A stretch of DNA of 64,000 nt from Kappaphycus alvarezii. Taxonomy: Eukaryota; Rhodophyta; Florideophyceae; Gigartinales; Solieriaceae. Each line of letters starts with the position of its first letter. Within the stretch, counting starts at the first letter, position 1. Location: contig NADL03000490.1 in assembly GCA_002205965.3 (NCBI GenBank), forward strand, positions 248,001-312,000. The letters run 5' to 3'. This document shows, in pieces, positions 54,433 through 64,000 of the stretch. Both the position numbers and the translations under genes were made by a program. The notes under the pieces were generated by a model. It was not told the DNA's origin, did no database searches, and saw nothing but the letters and a program-made list of their open reading frames with translations.

Positions 54433-56171
54433 ATGGCACCATCACGCACTAATCCTAAGACGAGACGAACACGTCTAGATCTTTCTCAGAAGATTGAAGC
54501 CGCTCGGTCGCTGAGCTCTGGCATCTCCGCAGCCACCGTGATGAAGAAATTCTCTATTTCCTGTCGAAAGGCAACCAATCTTAAGAAGAATGCATCGCGA
54601 ATCATTGAACTTGCTGAAATCACTTCCCTATCCCTGCAAAGAAAATCATTGCGGCCCCCTGCGTTTCCCAAAATCGAAGATGAACTTCTAATATTCGTTA
54701 ACTTTGCAAGATGCTGCAAGTTGCCAATCACGCAAGCTGTGTTACAGCACAAGGCGCTTATGATACGCGACAATCTGCAAAAGAACATAGCGAGCAATCA
54801 AATCTTAGAATAGTACAAACTGTCCAAGTTTACGGCATCGATTGGTTGGATTCAGAACTTCATACGCAGACATGCGTTGCGCTCCGTTGGTCTTCACGGC
54901 GAAGGCGGGAGTGCATCTGCTGCACAAGTTGCGGACAAAATGTCAGAGCTGAAAGCAAAGCTGCGCAGTTACGATGTGGATTGCATTTATAATGTTGACG
55001 AGACAGGGTTTTTCTACAAACTTTTGCCTCGCCGTACGTATATAACAGAAGAGGAGAACAGGAAAACAATTCGCGGAACTAAGGCCATGAAGTAGAAGGA
55101 TAGAATCACAGCTTATGTCTGTACCAACGGAGACGGTTCGCGGAAGCTGCCAATAGCGATTATAGGCAAAGCAAAGAACCCTCTCTGTTTCCATCTTGGC
55201 CAACCCCGGTGCCTTACTTCAGTCAAAAGAACTCTTGGTCTGATACGCTAACGTTTAAACGGTGGTTCTATGAAGTATTTCTACCATTTATTCGCAAAGC
55301 AACATCCCGTCCTTGCGTTCTTCTTATGGATAACTGTGGGCCACACGGTACTGACTTGAAGGATAGCCGGAACCAAGTCACTATCATGACGCTTCTTCCG
55401 AATTGTACCGCTATTCATCAACCCATGGATTTGGGCATAATCGCTGCTTGGAAATTGCGGTATCGCGGGCTGCTACTGCGCAAGATAGTGCTGGACATCG
55501 AGACGAGGCAACAAAGGCGAGAGAGAAATAGGGCTCTGATTGCAGGAATGAAGGGAATGGACAAAGGGCATGATTCTCACCTTCTTGATGTTTCCAAAAT
55601 GGTGGAGGAGTCTTGGAGTAATGTTTCGCAATCAACCATTGCACGGTGTTGGGTGAAATCTAATGTGTTACCATTGCCACATGCCTGCGATATCACGTCC
55701 AGTGAAGGAAAGATGTCTAATACGCAAAACAGTGAGGACGTGAAGGCTATGACTAAGATGGTGGAGCAGCTTAGCATTTCGCTGGATCGCCGTGATCCCT
55801 TTTATGAACAAGTGTTTGAACCTGTGAATCAAGAACAGGTCGAGCGCTGGTTGACGATTGAAGAGAACTCACTAGTGAGTGAGGCTGTGGTTGAAGATGC
55901 TCTGTATTTTGACGAACTGAGAGCGGTAGAGAGCGCATCATCGCCTGAAGTGGAGTCTGATGATGATGGGGACACTATTATGGCGGAAGCGTTGGCCCCT
56001 GAAGCTGAGATAATCGTCAAACTGCGCGAATTAGAGAAATGGGCGTTTGACAGTAACCTTTCCGACGTCTCCTACTCGTTGCGAAAGGCAAGGCAAGGGT
56101 TCTTGCGAGCAAAAAGACGTGAGGTTTCTGGTAGTACGCGACAGTTGTTGATTACCGAGATGCTGGAATAG
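54433..56171 (+). pseudogene. pogo/Tigger-type DDE transposase, two TAG stops and one frameshift
   Basis: Starts at ATG 54433 (MAPSRTNPKTRRTRLDLSQK), opening a CENP-B/psq-type helix-turn-helix (IEAARSLSSGISAATVMKKF). A second DNA-binding helix region follows (IGWIQNFIRRHALRSVGLHG). The catalytic core has Asp in YNVDETGFFYKLLP, Asp in VLLMDNCGPHG and Asp in AIHQPMDLG, with 32 residues between the last two, as in pogo/jerky-type DDD enzymes. The acidic C-terminal tail has LRKARQGFLRAKR. In-frame TAG occurs at 54811-54813 and 55093-55095. The frame changes once near 55205 at a CCCCGG run. With one base added the frame gives 579 codons, normal for the family. Decay is slight, so insertion is fairly recent. 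Confidence 0.88.
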
Positions 56172-56248
56172 CTATATTGTAAGTAGTTTTGCTCTGAACT
56201 ATATATTTCCCAATTCGGTATAGTGCCACCATCTCGGTATTGTACGAG

Positions 56249-56275
56249 GGTAGCACTATATAGTAGTACCCACTG
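56249..56275 (-). repeat. Right terminal inverted repeat of the pogo-like element
   Basis: The reverse complement starts CAGTGGGTACTACTATATAG. The shared parts with the left end are CAG, the G run, TATAGT and CTAC. Confidence 0.75.
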
Positions 56276-56279
56276 TATA

Positions 56280-56302
56280 GTACACTCGTCACTGATGCCA
56301 TA
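56280..56302 (+). repeat. 23-bp inverted repeat, left arm around the Tc1 cluster
   Basis: GTACACTCGTCACTGATGCC followed by ATA. Inverted match (22 of 23) to 59605-59627. It shares the 12-base core ACTGATGCCATA with the 55-bp repeats. Confidence 0.85.
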
Positions 56303-56320
56303 GGACATGCCCCAATGAAC

Positions 56321-56374
56321 TGGTTCACCACCATGCGTACAGTAATCAATTGGTTCACCGCATGCGTACAGTAA
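56321..56374. repeat. Direct repeat of TGGTTCACC...TGCGTACAGTAA
   Basis: Two copies of about 25 bases at 56321-56345 and 56351-56374, differing by one codon-sized indel and one base. Unknown origin. Confidence 0.8.
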
Positions 56375-56941
56375 ATTTAAAAAATAATCTGCCCAACCTG
56401 CAGAACGCTGAAGGCAAGGGCAAAAAGCATGAACTGCGCTAGTGCAATCCATCTTTTTGAACTTTTGTTTATAATGTATCTTCGGGAGGTGATTGCTGTC
56501 CTATGACAACAAACGTTCCTGCTGCGGCCGTCATTTCCAACGCGGCATCCCTGCTCGCTGGCATTGAGCCGGCCCTGTAAGGAAGGTCATGTACTGTAGA
56601 GTTACTCATCAGCGACGACTTATCCCGTACAACGCATTAGCCGCGTGGATATGACCGACCACATCTTCCATGCATTTAAATAACCCAAAATTTCCCCCAA
56701 ACGTTCCCGCTTTACAGGCCGTGAAATCCACTTAGAAACAAAGCAAGTCTCACCACTTCAATCCATACCAATGAATAACTCAGGCAATAATAAATAGAGT
56801 TAGCGTAAATTCTTCCAATGAAGACAGAAGAACTCACAATTTACCGAAAAAATCGTTATATTAAGAAAACTAAAGAAAAGTTTACAGCACTGCAAATGGG
56901 GCACGAAATATATTAGACTACATTCCGCTAAACGAATCACA

Positions 56942-57860
56942 AAGCAAAAAATATTACTTTGTATGCCCTAAACTGCCATCAATAACAGCAAGGAGCCTCT
57001 TGCGAATGCTTCTGCAGAGGGAAAACAGGTACTCAGGGGTGATAGAGCACCATGCTTCACGTGCAGTATCCTTCAGCTCAGCGACATTGCGGTACTGACG
57101 ACCCCTAGAATACACTCGTCTAGCTATAAATCCCCAGACGTTTTCGATAATATTCAAGTCTGGAGACCTCGCAGGCCATGGCGAAGTACGTATCAACTTG
57201 CTGCATAGCCACTGCCAGGTATGCTGCGAACTGTGGATGGGTACGTTGTCTTGTTGAAAGAACCAAGTCTGCTGCTCGCTATAAATTTCAGCAGCAGAAG
57301 GCATCGAGCCATGCATGAGAGTCTCGCAGTACTTGACCGAGTCTTGTTTTTCTTCACAAAAGATGAGAGAAGACGTTCAATAAAAGGAAATAGCACCCTA
57401 TAACATCAATTACCCACAACTCATTTGAAGAGTTGGGAAACGACAAGGTTACTTCTTCAAATCATTCCAGTAGAATGAAAGGCCATCTGACTCGTCCAAG
57501 CTGAACTTTTTCCGATCTGAAAAAATTACCTCTATCCAAAACGCGTCCCCTCTGCTGATGTGACGGCGGGCCCAGGACAGACCCTTCTTTTTGTGCTCCG
57601 GCTTGAGCAATGGCACCCTAGTCATCCTCCTGTACCTCAGGTAGTCGCACTATGATTGCAACTCCTGACCTCGGCGAACTGGTAAGTTGAGATTGAGTCT
57701 ATTAGGGAGTTCTCGTGCACTTTCTTCTCCCTTGGAAGCCTCTCCAATCAATGACCGACGCATGGTCTCTGAAACCTTGCGAAAACCCTTGCGAATTACG
57801 GGTTCTTTCTTTTCTTGTGCTGTTACAAGAAGTACCAGACTGTCTTTGGTGCGTGACTGA
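56942..57860 (-). pseudogene. Tc1-like transposase relic (minus strand)
   Basis: Read on minus in several frames. Near 57780 RKGFRKVSETMRRSLIGEAS and ARELPNRLNLNLPV give the second DNA-binding helix region. MTRVPLLKPEHKKKGLSWAR follows, then FWIEVIFSDRKKFSLDESDG, where the first catalytic Asp sits in FSDRKKF. The best open frame, 56954-57316, carries WFFQQDNVPIHSSQHTWQWL (second Asp) and WPARSPDLNIIENVWG (catalytic Glu), with 34 residues between them: DD34E, the Tc1 family. Several stops and frame changes make it dead. TIRs were not found. Confidence 0.8.
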
Positions 57861-58386
57861 GAGTCGCGGCTATGTACGGAATTGAGTGTAGTTCGTGGCG
57901 ATATTCAAGGATCTCGCCTTTTTTGAAATTCGACAAGCCCCGCTGCTTTCCGATTTTGTGTGCGATTTACTGGAAGAATGCAGTGCAAGGTGTCGTTTTG
58001 CCGTCCCCTCCATGTTTGGTGTTAAATGCTTTATGCTCTTTCTTTTGTATTGGCTAGGCGCATTTATTTGGCGGGTAATATAGTGTTCCGTTCGTTCTAT
58101 TCTAGTTTATTTCGTACCCTGCAAGAGACGGAAAGCGGAATTTCTTAAAGCTATCTAGCCTGGTGCTGAAAATAGAAATAGAATTTATAAAGTTCGAAAG
58201 AGTGTACAAAATAGTCCTGATCCGACTCTTTAAACGCAGATTAAATAAATCATGGGGCTGCTTGAAAGATTAATCGAGGCGTTTCTAGGTGCATTTCGTG
58301 GACTGTAATCGCTTCATGGAATTAACATAATATATTTCCCGCCAAAACCCATCCGAACGCTCTCCCTGAACTCTGCAGCTGTCGAA

Positions 58387-59390
58387 ATGCCTAAATGTAA
58401 TCAGTTCAACGAGGCAGAGCGCTCTCACGCATCCGCTCTGAAGCATGCTGGCCTCTCCCTCACCGCAATTTTAAAGCATTTTAATGGTTCGCGAAATGTC
58501 ATTCGGTCCTTCCTTGCCAGTTCCTGAGCGTTTGCGACCAGAAAAAAGAGAGCAAATCGACGAAAGATTAAAATCCGAGATGAGCTTAGCCTGATGCAAG
58601 CAGGATCAAATCCAATCAAAAGCTAGATTTCTCTGCAGCTGGCTTCATTTGCCCATTTCCGCGAGATGCACCCGTTAATATCTTAACGGTAGCTTCTATT
58701 TGAGCTATAAACGGCGTAAATGTCAGCTATTTTGGACGGAGAGTCATCAGGAAGCTCGAGTCAGATTGGGAAAGGCAGAAAACAATGAAAGGGTGTAGTT
58801 GTATGCGACATGTGGTGTTTAGTGACGAGAAGAGGTTTAACTGTGATGTACCGGATGGTTCAAGAATTTAATGGCACGATCTCAGGGAAGAGGAGTTCAT
58901 GGTGTCGAAGCTTCAACCTGGTGGTAACAAAATCATGGTTTGGGCAAAATGTTGCGGTTTTGGTAGGACTAAGGTAGTTCAAGTAAAGTGTCAGCTAAAT
59001 GGACCGGAGTATTTGAAGATGTTGGAGGAGGAGCTACTTCCATGATCAGACGATAACGTACCAGCTAAATAGGTCTAACAGCAGGATAATATCCCTACTT
59101 ATGCTTTCTTGGTCGCTAGGAACAAGTTTAAATTTCAATGAATCACGGTTACGAAGTGCTCCGCGAGGTCCTTAGACCTCAAACCTATAGGGAGTTGGTG
59201 GAGTATACTGGCTCAGGTATTATACGCAAATAACCACCAGTTTAGCTCCAACTCTGAATTTATTGACTATATCAACGCCTGTTGGAGCTCAATTGATGAA
59301 AAAGTACAACTCAGAGACTTGTCGCATCTATGCTTAAGAAGTTTTTAGATGTTATTTCTATACAGACAGGCGTAATTAGCTATTAAATGT
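58387..59390 (+). pseudogene. Tc1-like transposase relic (plus strand)
   Basis: Starts MPKCNQFNEAERSHASALKH, a Tc1 paired-like HTH (AGLSLTAILKHFNGSRNVIR), and meets a TGA. Downstream, GVFSDEKRFNCDVPDGSRI holds the first Asp, KIMVWAKCCGFGRTKVVQV and GPEYLKMLEEELLP follow, then QQDNIPTYAF (second Asp). At the Glu position RSLDLKPIGSWW replaces the usual SPDLNPIENLW, so the catalytic Glu is lost. It is in opposite orientation to the copy at 56.9-57.9 kb and a different subfamily by sequence. Confidence 0.78.
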
Positions 59391-59604
59391 TTTTTAAAAT
59401 TTTTTTTGTCGTCAAAAACCGCTAGGTGTCCTTTGACAACAATCAGTCTCGAAAATGAACTTTCGAGTGCAATTTCTTGGAAGTTCTGTTTCGTATAAAA
59501 ATTCTCTCAATTATTGTTTGTTTCGTGCATTCTCTTGATTGAACAGATTTGCTTTTAATTTTACTGTACACATGTTCCCTAAATCGCTCAATAGTGGGGT
59601 ATTT

Positions 59605-59627
59605 TATGGCATCAGTCACGAGTGTAC
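59605..59627 (-). repeat. 23-bp inverted repeat, right arm around the Tc1 cluster
   Basis: TATGGCATCAGTCACGAGTG followed by TAC; inverted partner of 56280-56302, 3.3 kb apart. ACAGTACAGG follows directly, the same pentamer seen at the pogo left flank. Confidence 0.85.
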
Positions 59628-59639
59628 AGTACAGGGATT

Positions 59640-60800
59640 AAGGTTACAAGGATCCCGCAATTATATTTAACTATGCTGAAAAAATGTAAGCACAAAATAT
59701 GTTCTATTCAATTGAATTGGAAATGTTAGGTTACGCCTGCGGACTTTTCCTCCATACGTGAGTAATAGACGCCCCTTTCAACATTTTTTTGGAGGTATTT
59801 TTATTGATCGTCCATTTTAAGATTTAAATCCAAAACTATGACCAGAGCCTGTTAAAGAAATCTAACAAAGGCAATTAGCCTCCAATATGCGTCCAAGTTG
59901 CGAAATGTAGTACATTCTTTCATCCATCTATCGCCAGCGCTTCGGCGATGAAAACTCCATTGTTACAGTTGGTGCAATGAAATAATACTGAAACGCGCGG
60001 AAAGCCTTCGAATCGAAGCCTACCTTTTAACAGCGGCCAGCATTCAAGAAAATATTCTTGCGGTTAAGTCCTATGCTATGGCGAATTTTGAGTGTATACT
60101 GTAGGCCTCGGGCTCTGGAATATTTTTTAAAATCTAAATATTGAATAAGCACTTCTATTTCCAGACCAATTGAAGCGCAAAGAAGTAAAGAAAAAGTTGC
60201 TATAGTAGTTCGCGAGAAAAGAGGGACCGGAAAAGGACTTATTTCTTCGCACTGTGAGGAAAGCATATTACACGTCGGAAGGGCCTATGTGCCCAATAAG
60301 CTTCATCTCTGGGTCAAGGTGAGGTCTTTTTCGGAAAAAAGTAAAAATATGAAGAAACTAGGGCACAAAAATTGATTTCACTTTGACCTAAGAACGTTTC
60401 CACCGACCGGGGCCAAATACCAAATAATCAAAATAGCACTTTAAATTTTTTTGCCCGGCCAACCGGGCATGACCAAAGTGGCGTATGCCCCTGGAAAATG
60501 CCTCTTTGGCACCCACACGAGTTGAATTCCCCTGAGGGTCTCGGGCTTGGGATAATGGCGCGTAAACCGAAACTTGCACTACCATTTGCGAAGGGATGTA
60601 GGAAAAGGTGAAATGAGCTGCGGATCGCGACGAAAACATCGCGAAGCAGGGAGAGAAAGTTGATAGCCATATATGACACCACCAACAGCACAACATCGTC
60701 TGTGATCTGAGTCAGGCCCCGTGGTATGACGGTGGGGCGGCGGCGGGAAGGTGGAAAAATACACAAAGGCCGGGAGTGGTAAAATTTATTTCGACGAGTT
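59640..60800. other. AT-rich, nothing recognised
   Basis: Frames on minus at 60027-60266 and 60388-60874 lack any signature. No repeat stands out. Confidence 0.5.
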
Positions 60801-60839
60801 GTGGAGATAATCGTTTCATTAGAATTTGCCCCTTTGAAC

Positions 60840-62560
60840 CCGATCAGTAGAAACGCTCTAAAGACATCTATCATAAACTTCTATTTCACGAGTTTAAGCT
60901 CATTGAGAATATCCATCTCCATCTCACGTTCTATACAATTCAAGGAATCCATTTTGTTTTCATCTTCAAGGCGAGCGCGGCTCAAATCCAAGTTTTAATT
61001 CCAATTAGCCGTTCCTTTATCATGTTAGGCTTCAAAAGCGCTTTAAAACGAAGCTTCTTTTCCATTCAAACCTTCCAGCTGTCTAAATTTGTGTTACATC
61101 ACTTGAGCGCAAAGTAAAGCTCCTCTTCTTTCTTTTTCAGCCTCATTTACCTTCAAAGGTGAGAGCTTTTAGTATCCAAAAAGCCATCGTGCTTCTCTTT
61201 CAGGGAGCTCATAAGCTCTATCGGCTTTTTGCTTCACCTCTGATTGCTTAGAACCATATCTATCACATTACGTTCCTCAAATCGCTGCTGAATTTGCTTG
61301 CATCTATCCTGCTCCACTTTTTAAGTTAAAATGAAGGACTGTCCCTTAGTCGCATTTTTACGATTCGAATTAATATGGAACCGATCTTTAGTCGCGTCTG
61401 TGGGAGAAACGTGAAAATACGCTGTCGAAAACTTGCATGCAATAGCTATATTATAGCTCACCATAAACTTAAGTCTACAAAAAATGTGCGCATTGGCTTT
61501 CGCTGTACTTATCCTTCGTTCAAGTTGACCTTTTGGCTGGTAAATGGTGTCTGATCCGATGAAATTGCACTGGAAGCAGGAGGAGCGCTAGGGAGCGGGC
61601 GGTAGAGGTGGGGAGTTTGTGGTTATATCTTGTACTGCAGCTAAAATGGCGAGGACTACAAGAGATGTTATGTTTGAAAAGATATTGAGAGAAATAGAGA
61701 TAGGGATAAAAATTAATGAATCAAGGCAACGTTTGCAGTTTGCTCCTTGCGCAGTTTGTTGGAAGCTGTTCATCTAATACAATAAGCCTAAAGAGTATGC
61801 ATTTTATGTACCCGAGCGACGGAATAGTTGCATTTCTCACTTCATTGAACGGTCAAAATTCTGTATTTTCGCCCATGCGATATTAAGGAATTCTTATGTC
61901 AAACGAAGGTGTGATTTTCATGCCTACATAAGCTTCTGTGGGGCTTCAGACAGTGTAATGCCGTCTTTCCAAACGACTTCGCGGGACCCTCATATTTGGA
62001 TACTTGGTTCAGAATGTTAGATAGCTCATTTGAGTTGTTAATTAATATTGAGATGAGTTCAGAGTCGGAGGAGTTCATCGGAGAATCTTCTGATTCACTC
62101 GAAGAATCACGCAACAACTGCGCTTCCAGAAAATCAGGAGTTGCATGAGTCGAAAGAGGGCTGTTGTAAGTATATTGATTACTCCTCTCGTAGGAACTAT
62201 GAGTCGATTCAAGAGCATGTACTGCCTTTTTCTTAGCTATACTCATATAAAGCTGTTTCAGAACAGGATATTTTACCGACAAGGAGAAAAGATTGAAAAT
62301 TTATGAATCTTGCTCAACTTGACCAAGTTCATTAGTAATCTTAGATATTTTGGATGACTCCTCCACCAAGTTATCAATGCCCTTTTTCCATCTTTTCAAG
62401 GGTTTAATCTGTTTCGAAAATTCCTGCAAACGTTTTTTACCTACTGGCTGTTCTCTTGATGATGATAGCTTGGGTAGTACAGAACTGATAACTAGGTTTC
62501 AAAGAGAATCGGAGTTGATTCAGTCTGCAGTTTTGATGACCGTCGTTATTGAAAAGTTCG
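60840..62560 (-). pseudogene. Decayed coding tract, Lys/Glu/Ser-rich coiled coil, family unsure
   Basis: On minus, protein-like patches follow one another. At about 62480-62290, SSSREQPVGKKRLQEFSKQI and GIDNLVEESSKISKITNELG are read in one frame to a TAA. In the same frame the 127-codon ORF 61899-62282 continues with SSSESEDSPMNSSDSELISI and ISILINNSNELSNILNQVSKY. Further down, KVEQDRCKQIQQRFEERNV (about 61300) and RARLEDENKMDSLNCIEREM (about 60960) look like coiled coils. A P-x-GKK motif followed by a long charged coil resembles the tails of trihelix/NAM-associated proteins, often linked to Harbinger-type elements. That assignment is weak. Stops and frame changes separate the patches. Confidence 0.35.
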
Positions 62561-62649
62561 AAAGAGCAACAAAGTCTATCTTGTATACAGATTATGCCTG
62601 TTCCTTTGACCGCAGTGTCAGTGACCATGAGTATGTGGTCCTGTTAAAG

Positions 62650-64000
62650 TGAAAAAATCAAATTGCTTGAAACTAGAACCGAATTCAATAGTCAGCTCGC
62701 GAATGGAGGTATTCAAATTAGATATAGATGCCTCTCCATTACACAAAAATTTTGCTGCTCGATATCCAATACTACCCTCAAACTCTATTTATTCACATCT
62801 AGTTTTCCGTTGTCGCGCAATAAATTCTTCATCAGCTCTCTTTGGGTATCGTACTTGTGTATTGCGCTTGATGTCGGTCATGAATTAAACACTCGCTTAA
62901 GGGGCTTGCAACCGCAAAATTTCATTCTTTTGAAGGAACATAACGATGGATGCAGCAAGATATGCACTGCATGAGGCCATGCTCTCCTCCGATTTGAACC
63001 CTTTTCATTATCATACTTATGTTTTGAAAACAGTATCCTTTCCTGCTGTATTTTGGGATCCTTTGACAGAGCCTGCGGGCAGTACATGAACAAAATATAA
63101 GCTTATCTTGAGAATGAGAATCTTACACTGGTTTCCATTAAACAGAGGAGCCGGAATGTGTAAAAGTATTTTTCCTTACTTCGCAGTAGGGGCCATATTG
63201 CCGGACTTACTCTAAAATGCAATCGATTGACAAGAGAAGGGCCGGAAGGGTGAGAGTTAACGATCAAAAAGAAAGAGAAGGGGAAGACGCGGAGTATTCT
63301 GTAGGACAAATTACTGAACAGAATTTTTTATCTACTAGAATACTGATTCTGTAGTACAACAAACTGATTCAGTTTTGTACGTTGAAATCATCTTTTGAGA
63401 AAAGTACTGCTACTTCCCACGACAACAAGAGAGTTTCAACAACAGCTTCTGTATGAAATTCATTGTGCCTAGTAGAGTTCCTAGACAGGTTAATTTGGAA
63501 TGAGATTAACCTAAACGGAATTTGAATACCCACAAAAAAGTTGAATTGAAATTAGATTTTCATTAGTACGCGCAGAAATGCGGAATCCAAATCTGAAAGC
63601 CACTGTATTTTGATTTTCTAGAGCCAGTATTGATAATATAGGCGTTATAAATGGTATCATCGCAGAGGGCATCGATCATTGGATCTTACTTATCCGTTGA
63701 ATTTCTCGAATCTGTTCCTCTGTTTCCTTTCTCTTATTTGATTTTCACATCTTACTTTATTATTTTGACCATCCGCAATCGCTGAGGACCTGTAACATAT
63801 CCAAATGGGTTTCCAAGTGTGTGTGCTAAGATTCCAGTTGATGTGTTACTGAGCCAAAAAAAACATCATCTACCTCAGAAAATTGGTCAATCGTGTTCTC
63901 TTCTTGTTTCTTCTTTCATCTTGTTTTTTCTTGCATCATTAAATTTAGCTCCTCCCTTTCTTTCTTTATTCACAAACACAGCCACAAATATTGCGACAGC
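62650..64000. other. AT-rich end of window, nothing recognised
   Basis: Minus frames at 62878-63093 and 63103-63309 and plus frames at 62649-62974 have no family signature. The upstream end of the coding relic at 60.8-62.5 kb may extend into the first few hundred bases. Confidence 0.45.

Larger units (their letters stand above)
54193..56275 (+). mobile_element. pogo/Tigger-like DNA transposon with TIRs and TA duplication
   Basis: A 2083-bp element. The left end reads CAGGGGGGGTCGCGATATAG and the right end, reverse-complemented, CAGTGGGTACTACTATATAG; both continue with similar AGTRCYWAC text. TA lies directly outside each end (54191-54192 and 56276-56277), the target duplication of the Tc1/mariner superfamily. 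The single transposase gene fills most of the element. A second, inner pair of related words (GTGCCACCATC at 54245 and 56223) gives sub-terminal repeats in the same orientation. Confidence 0.85.

Noticed and set aside
54811-55095. Reassignment of TAG to Gln, suggested by two in-frame TAG in the pogo transposase and one upstream of the BACK frame
   Set aside because: In the copia integrase relic a TAG stands where Trp is expected, and both PL7 and the BACK gene end on TAG at plausible C-termini. Simple point mutations in elements explain the rest.

Overview
The window is nuclear DNA from a eukaryote. The recognisable genes are compact and show no spliceosomal introns. They are GC-rich islands in AT-rich, largely gene-free sequence, heavily invaded by transposable elements. 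A plastid-type Deg1/HtrA protease, a PL7 (alginate-lyase-like) gene, intron-poor genes and a reverse-transcriptase family that I associate from memory with red algae together point to a red alga, probably a florideophyte. Confidence is moderate (about 0.5); another alga or a zoosporic fungus is not excluded.

Layout. 1-4.1 kb: a decayed Ty1/copia element on + and a GC-richer, LTR-like stretch with tandem duplications. 4.1-28.4 kb: AT-rich desert without a supportable gene; a possible coding relic lies on the minus strand near 22 kb. 28.4-36 kb: a Lys-rich small ORF, a copia polyprotein relic on minus (30.5-33.0 kb), an LTR-like stretch, a gag-like relic on +, and the first copy (A) of a non-LTR-type reverse transcriptase family. 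36-41 kb: a broken PL7 lyase gene, an RT fragment (D), a hypothetical GC-rich ORF and an intron-containing tRNA-Thr(UGU). 40.8-45 kb: RT copies E (minus) and B (+), head to head. 45.2-54 kb: the gene-dense core, with TMEM120-like membrane protein (+), a BACK-domain protein with a CUB-like tail (-), the TFIIH subunit TFB5/GTF2H5 (-), RT copy C (-), Deg1-like protease (+) and tRNA-His guanylyltransferase Thg1 (-). 54.2-59.6 kb: a pogo/Tigger-like DNA transposon with visible TIRs and TA target duplication, then two degenerate Tc1 transposases in opposite orientation. 59.6-64 kb: AT-rich sequence with one low-complexity coding relic on the minus strand.

Two patterns cut across features. First, in five otherwise well conserved reading frames (PL7 twice, TMEM120, Deg1 N-terminus, Thg1, pogo transposase) the frame breaks, and every break is repaired by adding exactly one base, mostly in a G or C run. 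That looks like deletion-type sequencing error more than biology. Second, a 50-55 bp repeat lies about 90 bp upstream of both the tRNA-Thr gene and Thg1, in the same orientation relative to each, with a third copy upstream of the PL7 gene. A 12-base core of it recurs at two more sites flanking the Tc1 cluster.

The host genes are housekeeping and do not form one pathway: lipid/membrane (TMEM120), transcription/repair (TFB5), plastid proteolysis (Deg1) and tRNA maturation (Thg1).
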